Of a stretch of DNA of 64,000 nt, positions 1-15,248 are shown piece after piece (within the stretch, counting starts at the first letter, position 1; every line of letters begins with the position of its first letter). The translations under genes and the position numbers were made by a program. The notes beneath the pieces are model-generated. The model saw only the letters and a program-made list of their open reading frames with translations, did no database searches and had not been told where the DNA came from. The DNA lies in the NCBI GenBank assembly GCA_002370555.1, contig AP014718.1, positions 3,596,001-3,660,000 of the forward strand, in the 5' to 3' direction. The DNA comes from Arthrobacter sp. Hiyo4. GTDB lineage: Bacteria > Actinomycetota > Actinomycetes > Actinomycetales > Micrococcaceae.

Positions 1-36
1 TTCTTCCTGCTCGGGGCCTCGCTCTCGCCGGCCTGA
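1..36 (+). CDS. 3' end of an unidentified gene
   Basis: The first frame reads FFLLGASLSPA followed by a TGA at 34-36. Too little is present to identify a family. It could also be a chance open stretch. Confidence 0.25.
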   Translation, partial: FFLLGASLSPA

Positions 37-189
37 CCATCTTCGCTGAAGCTTGGACTGGAGATGGTTCTCAGCTTGGCAGTCCGTCCTTGTAAGTGTC
101 GGGACGTCCATGCTGTTTGCTGCTGTCCTTTTATGGTCGCGCCGCGCTTCACCCGGCGACCGAGGTAGACCTGTTGGGGACGCACTGAA

Positions 190-446
190 TAATTTCGCGA
201 CCGCTACCCACCCCCTCGGCGCACCGCCGCCGCGGGCTCGCCCGTTTCGTCCTGGCGGAACTGGAGGCGCTGGCGGCCCGGCGGGGCTACCGTCGCGTCT
301 TCCTGACCACCGGTCCCGCCAGCCTGAAGCCAAGCACCCTGTACCTCACCGCAGGTTATGAGCCGCAGTTCAACCTGGACCAGGATCCGGAGATCATCAG
401 GTCGCTCGCGTTCACCAAGAATCTCCCGGCGGCCCCGCTAAGCTAG
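190..446 (+). pseudogene. C-terminal part of a GNAT-family N-acetyltransferase, 5' part not recognisable
   Basis: From about 237 the frame reads ARFVLAELEALAARRGYRR then VFLTTG and LYLTAGYEP, ending with TAG at 444-446. This is the usual end of a GNAT fold: the acetyl-CoA-binding helix, then the last strands with the A/GGYEP motif. A stop at 186-188 closes the frame upstream. The preceding codons (ATHPLGAPPPR) fit a GNAT only when read one frame over, so there is a frameshift near 230. The sequence further upstream (53-180) encodes a possible membrane helix that does not belong to a GNAT domain. The substrate cannot be inferred. The gene lies 4 bases before the DUF853 gene and may be cotranscribed with it. 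Confidence 0.5.
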
Positions 447-450
447 CGGC

Positions 451-2159
451 ATGGCCAACAAAACCACTGCCGAGAAGCTCGCCACCATCCAGAAGGGCTA
501 CACCTTGGAAGGTGCCACCATCGAGCTGGGCGCCGCCATTGTGGACGGCGAACTCCACAAGGAAGCACAGGTCCGCCTGCCGCTGGCCATGATGAACAGG
601 CACGGCCTGGTAGCCGGCGCCACCGGCACCGGCAAGACCGTCACGCTGCACATGATCGCCGAGCAGCTGTCCACAGCCGGGGTTCCCGTGTTCCTCGCGG
701 ACATCAAGGGTGACCTGTCCGGCCTGGCCACGGCGGCCGCCGGCAGCGAGAAGCTGAAGGCGCGCACCGACAGCATCGGCCAGGCCTGGGCCGGCAAGAC
801 ATTCCCGGTGGAGTTCCTGGCCCTGGGCGGCGACGGCAACGGCATTCCCGTCCGTGCCACCATCACCTCGTTTGGCCCCATCCTGCTCTCGCGTGTGATG
901 GAACTCAACGACACCCAGGAATCCAGCCTGCAGCTCGTCTTCCACTTTGCGGACAAGAACAACCTTGAGCTGATCGATCTCAAGGACCTCCGCGCGGTCA
1001 TCCAGTTCCTCACCTCGGACGAGGGCAAGGACGAGCTGGAGGAACTGGGCGGCCTGTCCAAGGCCACCGCCGGCGTCATCCTCCGCGAACTGGTGAACCT
1101 CGAAGCGCAGGGCCTGGAACGGTTCTTCGGCGAGCCTGAGTTCGACACCGCGGAGCTGCTCCGGACCGCCCCGGACGGGCGCGGCGTCATCACGTGCCTG
1201 GAACTGCCCACGCTGCAAACCAAGCCGATGCTGTTCTCGACCTTCCTGATGTGGCTGCTGGCGGACCTGTTCGAGGACCTCCCGAAGCCGGCGACCTGGA
1301 CAAGCCCAAACTGGTGTTCTTCCTCGATGAGGCCCACCTGCTTTTCAACGGCGCATCCAAGGCCTTCCTCAACGCCATCACCACCACGGTCCGGCTGATC
1401 CGTTCCAAGGGTGTGGGGATCTTCTTCGTCACCCAGACCCCCAAAGACGTCCCCGCAGACGTCCTGGGCCAGCTGGCCAACCGCATCCAGCACGCCCTCC
1501 GCGCCTTCACCCCGGAGGACGCGAAGGCCCTGAAAGCCACCGTGTCCACCTTCCCGATGAGCGACTACGACCTTGAGGAAACACTCACGTCCGCGGGGAT
1601 CGGCGAGGCCGTCATTACCGTCATGAATGAGAAGGGCGCCCCGACGCCGGTCGCGCACACTCGCCTGCGCGCCCCGGAATCCGTCATGGGCCCCAGCACC
1701 GAGGAGCTCATCAAAAGCACCGTGGGCGGGTCCGCCCTGCTCGCCAAGTACGGGACCGCCGTGGACAACGTCTCCGCCTACGAGAAACTCACCGGCAAGG
1801 GCGCTGCGCCCACCGGCGGAGCAGCGCCCGGCGAGCCCCGGTCCCGGGACTTCCGGGCAGGTCGGTTCGGACCAGGCCGACGTTGACGCCGAGGCCCGCA
1901 GGATCGAAGAGGAAATCCTGGGCCGGCCCAGCAGCAGGCCCGCTCCGGCGTCCCACCGTGGTGCCGGCTCTGATGCGCCCTCGCAGCGTGCACCGGAACC
2001 TGCGGCCCTGCCGGCGGCGGGATATTGGGCGACCTCACCGGAACCCTCGGAGGGGCCCTGGGCGGCGGGCTGAGGAGCATGGTCCGTTCCATGGGCACGC
2101 AGCTTGGCCGGGAGCTGCTCCGCGGAGTCTTCGGCACCTCGTCCCGGCGCCGCCGGTAG
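451..2159 (+). CDS. HerA-like DUF853 family ATPase (YjgR-type), frameshifted
   Basis: This is a RecA/FtsK-fold nucleoside triphosphatase of the DUF853 family (YjgR-like, related to HerA helicases); the cellular role is not established. Walker A is GATGTGKT at about residues 56-63, and Walker B is LVFFLDEAH at about 1308-1335. The C-terminal part is Ala/Gly/Pro-rich and ends in LLRGVFGTSSRRRR. Three frame changes are needed: near 1285 (CCGAAGCC where CCGGAAGCC restores the frame), near 1850 and near 2020. The first loses one G from a GG run, as expected of a sequencing error. The reconstructed protein is about 569 residues, close to the usual family length. The ATG at 451 is preceded by the GNAT stop, and no strong Shine-Dalgarno sequence is visible. 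Confidence 0.82.
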
Positions 2160-2288
2160 GCAAACCGTACGACGTCCCGCCCTGGACTTCCCGCCGTCGG
2201 GCATCAGGAAAGCCGCCACACGCCGCTACCCGGGGCGACGGCGACACCTGTGTTCAGCGGGCTTGCAGGTAACGTAAGTGAAGTGCAG

Positions 2289-3281
2289 ATGAGTCAGGCG
2301 TTGGTGAGGATGGCAGCAGGGTGGCTCCTTGGCCTCATGCTTGCCGTGGCCGCGGCCGTCGTCGGGGTCAACGTGGTGAACAATACGGTGGCGAGTCCAC
2401 AGCAGCCTGTCCGGGAGTATCTGGACGCCCTCCACGAGGGCGACGGCGGCAAGGCGCTGGGTCTGTTGCGGGCCACTGTGCCGCCCGGCAACGCCGCCAT
2501 GCTTGACGGCACAGCGCTGCAGACGGCCTCCTCCCGGCTGGCGAACGTCAGCATCGGCGACGCCGAGGAACGCTCGGGCAACCAGGTCATGGTGCCCGTG
2601 CAGTACACGATCGATGGCAGCAGGCTTCGCACCGAGTTCCTGCTGGAGAAGACCGGCACCGAATGGCTGTTCTTTAACACGTGGGCCTTTGTGCCGTCGC
2701 AACTGCCCACGGTGGGCGTGACTGTGGTCAACGCCAGCGAAGCCAACCTCAACGGCGTGCCGGTGAACATGCCCCAGGGTAGAAATTCGTTCGCCGTGTT
2801 CTATCCGGGTGAATATGAAGCCTCCCTGAACGGTGAATACTTCGCCGCGCCCGCCACACGCGCCACGGTGACATCCCGCGATGTCCCGGCGGCTCCGTTA
2901 AACCTGCTGACCGAGGCCACCGACCAGCTTCGGAAGGATGTGGGCGTGAAGGTCAAGGAATTCCTGGACGCCTGCGCCGCCGAAGCTGTGAAGCAGCAAA
3001 AGCTGCAACCGGACTGCCCCTTCTACTTCGCCAGCACCAACAACGTGGACGACGGCACCATCAAGTGGAGCATCACGGAATACCCGGAGATCTCCATCGA
3101 GCCCTTTGACGGCCGCTGGGTGGTTGCTCCCCTCGACGGGAAGGCCAAGGTGGAGGCGGTCCAGCAGAGTTCCTTCACCGGCGCCTGGTCACCGCTCAAC
3201 GAAGAGGTGGACTTCAGCTTCACCACCCGCCTGGACGTCGCCGGCGACACCATCAGGGTCACCCCGCTCCTGAGCTACTAG
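2289..3281 (+). CDS. Membrane-anchored protein of unknown function
   Basis: The protein is about 330 residues with one N-terminal hydrophobic helix (residues about 8-30, WLLGLMLAVAAAVVGV), so it is probably a signal anchor with an extracytoplasmic body. The body alternates beta-rich segments resembling repeated NTF2-like or DUF4878-like folds: a first module (EYLDALHEGDGGKALGLL), then a segment with a PEGA-like turn (NGVPVNMPQG, FYPGEYEASLNGEYF), and a C-terminal module with two cysteines (about residues 231 and 246). No catalytic motif is visible. An in-frame GTG at 2250 would add 13 residues; the ATG at 2289 is preferred because it places the helix near the N terminus. It is followed by a strong terminator. 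Confidence 0.6.
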   Translation: MSQALVRMAAGWLLGLMLAVAAAVVGVNVVNNTVASPQQPVREYLDALHEGDGGKALGLLRATVPPGNAAMLDGTALQTASSRLANVSIGDAEERSGNQVMVPVQYTIDGSRLRTEFLLEKTGTEWLFFNTWAFVPSQLPTVGVTVVNASEANLNGVPVNMPQGRNSFAVFYPGEYEASLNGEYFAAPATRATVTSRDVPAAPLNLLTEATDQLRKDVGVKVKEFLDACAAEAVKQQKLQPDCPFYFASTNNVDDGTIKWSITEYPEISIEPFDGRWVVAPLDGKAKVEAVQQSSFTGAWSPLNEEVDFSFTTRLDVAGDTIRVTPLLSY

Positions 3282-3311
3282 CGCCTGGGATCGGCCCGAA
3301 CCGCGGCGCGC

Positions 3312-3356
3312 AAGAGGCTGCCTCCCGTGACATCAAGTCACAGAAGGCAGCCTCTT
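3312..3356. terminator. Bidirectional intrinsic terminator
   Basis: A perfect 12-bp stem (AAGAGGCTGCCT and its complement) with a 21-base loop lies between two convergent genes. It ends in CTCTT on the plus strand and begins AAGAG, so it can serve both strands, although the T tract is short. Confidence 0.75.
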
Positions 3357-3405
3357 CACGCCAGCTCAGCAAGCCAGCGCCGCAAAGCCATAGCGGCGGC
3401 GGCGG

Positions 3406-5454
3406 TTAGTCCATTCCGCGCAGGTCCAGGACCAACTCGGAGTCGCCGTCGTCCGTCAGGAGAACCGGGATGCCCCAGTCCTGCTGGTACAGATGGCAGG
3501 CGGCATGGTCCGGGATCTCGCCGTCCGCATCCTCCGGGCCGTCGCAGGCCGCGGCGCGGGCGGTGATGTGCAGGATGCCCTCCGGGATGCCGGAAGCCAG
3601 CTCCAGCGTGCGGAGCAGCCCCACGGAGGTTCCTCCGCCGCCAACAAGGAGTTCCGGCGGTGTGGAGGAGATCTTCAGCTGCGTGGGATCGCCCCAGCGG
3701 TCGTCGAGCTTCTGCCCGGTGGGCGCGGTGAAACGCACGGTCAGCTCCAGCAGCCCGGGGCTACCGGGCTCTTGGGCCGGTGGGTCTGCGAAGCGCCCTC
3801 GTCCACCTGCTGGGCTTCCTTGGGGATAGGCACGTAGACCAGCTGGTGCTTGTTCGCCTCCACCACTACCAGCAGCGGCTCGGAGCCCGCGGCGTGCGTG
3901 TGGTCCACAATCACGTCGGAGGGTTCCGAGAGCCCGCGGGCCAGCGTGGACACGGTCTTCGTGGCGGGGTCGTAGCGCCGTACGGCGCCGTTGTAGGTGT
4001 CGGCAATAGCCACTGAGCCGTCCGGCAGGACCGTGACGCCGAGGGGGTGCTGGAGGCGTGCCTCGGACGCGGGGCCGTCGCGGAAGCCGAAGTCGAACAG
4101 GCCCTTGCCCACGGCAGTCTCCACGGTGACCGTGCCGGCGTCGTCAATGACCAGCTTGCGGAGGGCGGAGGTTTCGGAGTCCGCCGCCCAGATGTTGCCG
4201 TCGGCGTCCTCGGCCAGGCCTGAGGGCTGCGCGAACCAGGCCTCGTGGGCGGGCCCGTCCAGCAAACCCTCCAGGCCGTTGCCGGCAATAATTGCCACGG
4301 CGCCGGTGAGGGGGTCGAAGCTGAAGATCTGGTGCGTCCCGGCCATGGCGATCACCACCGCGCTGAGCTTGGTGGACCAGACGACGTCCCACGGCGAGCT
4401 GAGGGACACTTCCAGGGGGTGCTCGCTGAGCTGGCCCGTAAAACCGGCAGCGTCCTCGTCCACCCGGGCGGGGCCGGTTTCCAGCAGGCGCTGCACGCCG
4501 TTGCCAACAATTGTTGTGGCCTTGCCGTCCGTGAGCGAGAGTCCCGGAGGCGGTGGTTGACGGAGTCAGCAATGACGACGTCGTAGCCCGCCTTCGCCGC
4601 CACCTCTTCCGGAAGCAGCACGAGGCCCTGCGGCTCGTTGAACCGTGCGGCGGGCTCGACGGAGTCGACGGCGGCGGCCTGGCCGTCAGCGTGGCCTCTG
4701 GTCCCGGAGCCGTAGGTGCGCAGCACCGTCTGGAAGTCGTTACCCAGCTCAACGAGACGGTGGTGCCCGGTGTCGGTTACCAGCCAGGAGCCCCCGTGAC
4801 GGTACTAGCGGCGGCGTTAGTCCCGCCGTCGGACGTTCTCTGCGCGCCTGAACCATAGCCGCCTGAACCGTGTCCGGCGGATCCCCGCCCGGCGGGCAGG
4901 AACAGCGCCTTGCCGGGGAAGCGCAGCGTGCCCGAGGTCGCTTCGGGCGCTACGTACGGGCCGGAGCCGCGGTGCAGTGTGCCTTTGGCCTCGTGCTCGG
5001 CGATCAGCTCAGGGATGAGCACGGCCAGACCGTCAGAGTGGCCTTCGCCGGACAGGTGCGCCACGATGTAGCCCTCGGGGTCGATGACCACCAGGGTGGG
5101 CCAGGCGCGCGCGGTGTACGCCTTCCAGGTCTCGAGCTCGGGATCGTCCAGGACGGGGTGGTGGATTTCGTAGCGCTCCACAGCGGCGGCGAGGGCCACG
5201 GGGTCTGCTTCGTGCTCAAATTTGGGCGAGTGGACACCCACGGTGACCAGGACCTCGGAGTACTGTTCCTCGAGCGGGCGCAGCTCATCGAGGACGTGCA
5301 GGCAGTTGATGCAGCAGAAGGTCCAGAAGTCGAGCAGCACGATCTTGCCGCGCAAGGCTTCGAGGTCCAGCGACTTGCCGCCGGTGTTCAGCCAGTTACG
5401 GCCCACCAGTTCGGAAGCGCGGACCCGGAGTTGGGTGCGTACGGTTTCGCTCAT
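3406..5454 (-). CDS. NHL-repeat protein with N-terminal thioredoxin-like domain (NHLRC2-like), frameshifted
   Basis: The N-terminal domain (residues about 20-160) is thioredoxin-like, with FWTFCCINC at residues 43-51, so the redox pair is C48-x-x-C51. NHL beta-propeller blades follow (PQGLVLLPEE, PSGLAEDADGNIWAADS, PLGVTVLPDGSVAIADTYN, PSDVIVDHT). The C terminus is a separate beta domain ending ELVLDLRGMD. Reconstructed length is about 680 residues, normal for bacterial NHLRC2 homologues. Three frame changes are needed, near 4770, 4550 and 3765. No signal peptide is seen, so it is probably cytoplasmic. Its ATG overlaps the TGA of the CopD-CtaG gene (ATGA), indicating translational coupling with copper/cytochrome oxidase functions. 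The specific reaction is unknown; a thiol-disulfide role is inferred from the C-x-x-C. Confidence 0.82.
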
Positions 5455-7603
5455 CAGCGTCCTTCCAGCTTTGAGTTGCGTTCAGCCAATCTGGCATCGC
5501 GTTCAGCCAATTTGGCAAACATATCGTTGTAAGCGGTGAGATCGGCGTCGTTATTCCTATCCGCCGCCCGATCGGTGCGCTTGGACTCCCGGGCATCGGA
5601 GCGGGACCACATGATCGCGACGCCAATGGCCACCAGGAGGGTGGGCACTTCCCCGATGCCCCAGGCCACAGCCCCGCCCATCTGCTGGTCCAGGAGAGCG
5701 GACGGCCCCCAGGCGCGGCCAAGGTTGCCGAAGTAGTCGGCCGCCAGCAGGCTGGTCCCGCCCATGATGGCGACGCCGAAGAACGCGTGGAAGCCCATGG
5801 TCGCCAGCAGCAGGAGCAGGCGCATCGGATACGGTGCGCGGCGGGGCAGCGGGTCCGTGCCGATCATGCTCAGGATGAAGATGTAACCCGTGAGCGTGAA
5901 GTGCAGGATCATGAGCTCGTGGCCCACGTGGTCCCGCATGGCGAAGCCGAACGCGTCGGAGTAGTAGAACAGCACGATGGACCCCGCGAAATTGGCCGCC
6001 GCAAAGATGGGGTGCGTGACCAGTTGGGAGAACTTGGAGTGGATAAACACGAGCAGCCACTCGCGCGCCCCACGGGTGCCGTCGCCGCGGGCAGGCAACG
6101 CCCGCAGGGCCAGCGTCACCGGGGCGCCGAGCACCAGGAAGATGGGGGCCACCATGGTCAGCGCCATGTGGTCCACCATGTGCGCGGAGAAGAGGATCCT
6201 GCCATAGACCGACGGCGGCCCTGACGTGATGTACGTCAGCACCAGGAGGCCGATCACCCAGTTCACGGCGCGGAACCACTGCCACTTGTCGCCGCGTCGG
6301 ACCACCTTGGCGACGCCCAGGAAGTAGGCCACCAGCCCGAAGAGCACTACGGCCACCCAGAGCCAGTCAAAGCGCCACTCCGTCAGCCAGCGTTCCGGCG
6401 TCAGTTCAGGCGGCAGCTCGTAGCCCGTGATGATGAAGGCCGGCGACGCATCCGGTGCAAACGTGGTGGGCTGCGGCGGGCCGACCGGCTCAGTGCCACG
6501 GCGACGCCGGAGGTGGCTCCCATAACCAGGAGTTCCACGAGCACCAGCTGCCACAGCACACGGCGTGAGGACATGGCCGAGCCTTTGCGGCCCAGCTGGG
6601 GGATCACCCATTGCCGGTGCATCAAACCGATGCCGCCAAGGATCAGGGTGGCCGCCGATTTCGCGAGGATCAGCTGTCCGTAGGGGGAACCAAAAAGGTC
6701 ACCCCAGTTGGTGATGCGGATGCTGGCATTGATGACGCCGGAGGCAAAGACGAGCACAAACGCAAAGCCGGCCAGGGCGGAGAACCGCCGCAGCGTCGGT
6801 TCGGTGATGTCGGCGGCCGTGCCGGGCTTCGAGCCGGTCAGGATTCCGGACAGCAGCGCCAGGACGACGATGCCGCCAACCCACGCGCTGACGCCCACAA
6901 GATGCAGGCCCAGGGAGTTGATGGCACCTTCATGATCCGACGAGCTTGAGGAGTGGCCGATCAGCGCGGCGGGAACCAGCCCGGCCAGTGCCAGGATCAG
7001 CGTGAGGGCAAGGCCGCCAAGGGATCTGACACCGAAGAGCGCCGTGGTCACCACGGCCGCAATGATGGTCACGCTCAGCCATGCCCGGCCGGTCTCGATG
7101 TCCGTCATGAAGTACACCAGGGCCCGGGTGAACTCCGCGTCCCCGCCGACGGCCTGTCCGGCAACGTCTGAGTAGGTAAGGACCAGCACGGCCACCGCTG
7201 ACAGCGTCCAGGCAGCACCCGCAGCGGCAGCAATGGCCAGGGCCCGGGCGAACGCCGGATGTTCCTGATCGTCGCCGGTGTGGGTCCGCGACCGGGGACC
7301 CACAGTTCTGGGGAGGATGCCAAAGGCGAAGATCAGTCCGCCGATCACCGTCGCCAGTGCCACGTTGTGGATGGCCTTGCTGACGGGCAGCCCCCAGCGG
7401 ACCAGTGCCCCGGGGTCAGAGACCTCACGGGCCGCGGCGGCGCCGGAGAAAAGGAGCGCCGCCGTCAGTCCCAGGAAGAGGGCTGCAAGGCCTGCGAGCT
7501 GCCACGGACGGGAAATCCCCACGACGCCGCCAACCCTGGCCGAGGCGCCCCTGTCGGGGCCTGGCTGGGGTGCTGCGGGACGGGATTTTGCTGCAGAAGG
7601 CAC
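5454..7603 (-). CDS. Fused copper-resistance CopD / cytochrome c oxidase assembly CtaG membrane protein, frameshifted
   Basis: The N-terminal half (about 350 residues) is a CopD-type polytopic membrane domain with helices around IHNVALATVIGGLIFAFGIL and GLHLVGVSAWVGGIVVLALL; the conserved His residues in these helices are those of the copper-transport family. The C-terminal half is a caa3-type CtaG domain (HMVDHMALTMVAP, HPIFAAANF, HELMILHFTLTGY, GFHAFFGVAIMG). A fused CopD-CtaG of about 700 residues is common in Actinobacteria. One frame change near 6490 joins the halves, where the stretch between them is Ser/Arg-rich only in the wrong frame. The start is GTG at 7603. It should deliver or import copper at the plasma membrane. 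The charged C-terminal tail overlaps the start of the NHL/thioredoxin gene. Confidence 0.85.
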
Positions 7604-7665
7604 CTATCCATTGTCCGCTACGGGTGCCCACGCGGCGAATCGGACTAATACAGAATCGGCTTAAA

Positions 7666-7703
7666 GCAAAGGAGCGGCAACCCTGAGGTTGCCGCTCCTT
7701 TGC
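7666..7703 (-). terminator. Intrinsic terminator of the HU gene
   Basis: A perfect 17-bp stem (GCAAAGGAGCGGCAACC and complement) with a 4-base loop (CTGA) lies 18 bases beyond the HU stop codon. Confidence 0.85.
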
Positions 7704-7721
7704 TGATGTTGCTGAAGAAGA

Positions 7722-8009
7722 CTACTTCTTCTTAGCGACAGCAGCCTTCAGCTTGGAGCCGGCGGTCAGCTTGACGCTGTGGCCTGCCGCGATCTGGATG
7801 GTCTCGCCGGTCTGCGGGTTGCGGCCGGTGCGTGCTGCACGGTCGGTGCGCTCAACTGCGAGCCAGCCCGGGATGGTGATCTTCTCGCCGGCGGCGACGG
7901 AAGTCTCGAATACCTCGAACAGTGCATCGAGGACGGAGTTGACGGCTGCCTGGCTGGTGCCGGCCTTGCCTGCTACCTCTGAAACAAGTTCACTACGGTT
8001 CTTAGCCAT
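7722..8009 (-). CDS. hup: HU-family histone-like DNA-binding protein
   Basis: The protein is a 95-residue, full-length HU/IHF family DNA-bending protein that compacts the nucleoid. The N terminus is MAKNRSELVSEVAGKAGTSQ, and the DNA-binding arm carries the diagnostic GRNPQTGE (about residues 62-69). The Lys-rich C terminus (KLKAAVAKKK) is short, unlike the long Lys/Ala tails of mycobacterial Hlp. The start is set by an AGGAGGA-like ribosome-binding site about 7 bases upstream (complement of 8016-8022). It is monocistronic with its own terminator. Confidence 0.95.
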   Translation of the reverse strand: MAKNRSELVSEVAGKAGTSQAAVNSVLDALFEVFETSVAAGEKITIPGWLAVERTDRAARTGRNPQTGETIQIAAGHSVKLTAGSKLKAAVAKKK

Positions 8010-8184
8010 TGATGTCCTCCTGGACGGTCACGATTTCTGAAGCCTGAACGCGGCATGCGTGCAAGCCACTCTTCGAAAACTTACCAGCTTGGGCCCCCGA
8101 GGTCCGCAAATTCCGCGTGTTTCCGCCATTTTTTGACTAAAATCACCGGATTTCCGGGAAATTGCGGGGAATTGCGCCCACAGC
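8010..8184. other. Intergenic region upstream of the HU gene
   Basis: It holds the HU promoter region on the minus strand and a run of AT-rich sequence (8100-8160) that is unusual for this genome. No ORF is credible. Confidence 0.5.
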
Positions 8185-8344
8185 GGACGCTCTCTCAGTT
8201 TCTGCAGTGTTCGGCCGGATGCTCTCGCAGTTTCTGCAGTGTTCGGCCGGACGCTCTCTCAGTTCGTGCGACGTTCCGGCGGATGCTCTCGCACTTCCTG
8301 TGCGTTTCGGGGTGATGCTCCCGTAGTGGCCTGTGTCCCGGGGT
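8185..8344. repeat. 32-bp imperfect tandem repeat, about five units
   Basis: Units start at 8185, 8217, 8249, 8281 and 8313. Each begins GGAYGCTCTC(T/G)CA, and units one and two differ at only two positions; units three to five diverge in their second half. The GCTCTCTCA core is the same as in the palindromic repeat at 39222-39325. It lies just beyond the 3' end of the first rRNA operon. Confidence 0.8.
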
Positions 8345-8412
8345 GCGGTTTCCGACGGCGGTGGTGGTGTGTGTGCCCGGGCTGTTTGTGCCGGGTGTGG
8401 TGGTTAAAGTGG

Positions 8413-8445
8413 GAGAGCCCCTCAACCTGGTGGTTGGGGGCTCTC
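8413..8445 (-). terminator. rRNA operon terminator, copy 1
   Basis: The hairpin GAGAGCCCC-TCAACC-TGGT-GGTTGG-GGGCTCTC lies immediately downstream of 5S on the minus strand; only a weak T run (ACTTT) follows. Confidence 0.8.
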
Positions 8446-8460
8446 GACCGTTTTAATGAT

Positions 8461-8580
8461 GTTCCGGCGGTGACCTACTCTCCCACACCCTCCCGGGTGC
8501 AGTACCATCGGCGCTGTGGGTCTTAGCTTCCGGGTTCGGAATGGGACCGGGCGTTTCCCCCACGCTATGACCGCCGTAAC
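8461..8580 (-). rRNA. rrf: 5S ribosomal RNA, copy 1
   Basis: The minus strand starts GTTACGGCGGTCATAGCGTG and contains the conserved CCGAACCCGGAAGCTAAG, with closing-stem sequence GTCACCGCCGGAAC at the 3' end. The exact mature ends may be 1-3 bases inside these limits. It is identical to copy 2. Confidence 0.95.
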
Positions 8581-8816
8581 CCTTGCTCCCGTACCCGTTG
8601 GCTGTGCCGTGGGCTGGGAAATCTGTGGTTACAACATGCTTTCTGCAACTTTTAGTTGCAGAAGTGGTGTTGTTATTATGTTGTGTTTTTTGTTCCCTGT
8701 AACAAGCCCGTGACGGGTTTGTTGTTTGGGAACCACATAGTGGACGCAAGCAGTCTTGTTATCTTTTTACCACCCCGGTTTGCAAACGCTTTTGAACCGT
8801 TTGCAGGGGTGATGTG
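8581..8816 (-). other. 23S-5S spacer
   Basis: It contains no tRNA. A hairpin TTCTGCAAC-TTTTA-GTTGCAGAA is at 8641-8663. The GTCCACTATGTGGTT sequence near 8730-8745 resembles the sequence in front of the 23S (12070-12085), the kind of pairing used by processing stems around 23S. Confidence 0.6.
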
Positions 8817-13953
<5,137 letters not shown>

Positions 13954-14193
13954 GTAAAACAGACACAACCACCAACCCCGGAAATAACAGGATAAAATGG
14001 CTGCACAAAATTTGAAACCAGCTGTAAAAACCAGACCACACCACGGGGTGGCGGATCCAGTCAATTCAACCAATTCAATACAATAAATTGGTATCAACAA
14101 ACTTGGCACACTATTGAGTTCTCAAACAACAGACACACCCGGCACCACCACAACCATTCATTCGGCCGTGGATCGCTCCGGAGCAACTTTTCA

Positions 14194-14222
14194 AACTTAC
14201 CCGGTTTCCCGCCCCGATGCAA
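14194..14222 (-). promoter_or_regulatory. Probable rRNA promoter and leader, copy 1
   Basis: On the minus strand, TTGCAT (14217-14222) and TAAGTT (14194-14199) are separated by 17 bases, about 240 bases upstream of 16S. Between them and 16S is a boxA-like GTTGTTTGAGAAC (14118-14130), as expected in an rRNA leader. A weaker TTGCGG-16-TATTGT pair lies further upstream, near 14370-14398. The assignment is by motif only. Confidence 0.5.
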
Positions 14223-14643
14223 ATCCATATTCCAGGACCCGCACCAGCAGAAAACACATCCCCACCAAACAAAGGCGCTCAAAAAACAACCAACATTTGG
14301 TCTTGAATTAGGGGGTTTGGCCGCCCGCGGTAACCAGCTCTTCGCTGTTCCCCTCGCGGCGACTTAGAAAACAATACACCCACCCAACCCCACCGCAAAT
14401 CCACCCCACAACGGGACCTATACCCCAGGATCCGCGTCGTGGCGGGGAATCTGAGGCGCTCACCGGAGTCCCGGTGCAGTATTCGGCCGGAACGGGTTTC
14501 TGTTGACTGGATCACATCACGCGAGGATTGGCCCACGGCCGATTCGACCCAGGCCGGCGCCCTTTCCGGTTACAGGTCAGCCCAAGTCTTGTTGTAGTTT
14601 CGGTTTACCTTTCGCCTGCCCGCATTCCCCCGGTTGCTGTCTC
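14223..14643. other. rRNA upstream region and repeat boundary
   Basis: No gene is supported. The 6-kb duplication ends at about 14418; from there to 14643 the sequence is unique and holds only the 3' flank of the methyltransferase gene. Confidence 0.5.
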
Positions 14644-15248
14644 TCATGAATGGCTCAGGCGTGCACTGATAGCGGCATGCGGCCGATGACCAGGATCAGT
14701 CCGTCGCTGATGGGAGATGGTTTCGAAGCCGGCTGCACTAAGGATCCTGCTGAGGTCTCCCACAGGCCAGGAGTACGCAGGCGTCACCGCATGTGGAAAT
14801 CTCGCGATTTCTTCTCCTTCAAACAGACCTATGAGGAGACGTCCGCCAGGAGTCAGGCGCCGTGCCAGTTCCCGCAGAACGGAAGGAACCTGGTCGGGTT
14901 CAAAGTGGACTAGCGAGTACCAAGCCAGGATGCCGGATGCATATCCTTCGGGAACTCCGAGACTCGTGAGGGAGGCGACGCGGAATGGGATGCCGGGGAA
15001 GGATGCTTGTGCCTGCTTGATGAACGCCGGCACCAAATCAATTCCTTCGACCCCCGCACCTTGGTCCGCGAGGAACTTGGTCCAATGGCCGGGCCGCATC
15101 CCACATCCAGCACTGGCCCCACCAGAGGTGCGACCCAGTCAGCTACGAGCTTCCGGTCAGCCTGATGGGAGGACTCGACCGACCCAAATCTGGCAGTGTA
15201 CTCGGCAGCTTTCTTTGAGTACGCGGTCTCGACCTCTGCATCTGTCAT
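14644..15248 (-). CDS. Class I SAM-dependent methyltransferase, frameshifted
   Basis: The N-terminal part (residues 1-52) ends in VLDVGCGP, the glycine-rich motif I that binds S-adenosylmethionine. After one frame change near 15095 it continues GHWTKFLADQGAGVEGIDLV with the acidic ribose-binding Asp, then GILAWYSLVHF and LTPGGRLLIGLFEGEE. About 201 residues, as in small-molecule methyltransferases of the Methyltransf_11/25 type. The substrate is unknown. The shift cuts motif I (CGPAIGP against CGMRPGHW), so if real it would inactivate the enzyme; a sequencing error is equally likely. It lies in the island between the two rRNA operons. Confidence 0.75.

Noticed and set aside
412..2219. Long minus-strand open frames opposite the HerA-like gene (412-1218, 498-2219)
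   Set aside because: They are antisense shadows of a high-GC gene with Walker motifs on the plus strand; their translations are low-complexity and match no family.
8185..8344. Possible CRISPR array
   Set aside because: Units are directly adjacent with no variable spacers, units diverge along the array, and no cas genes are near.
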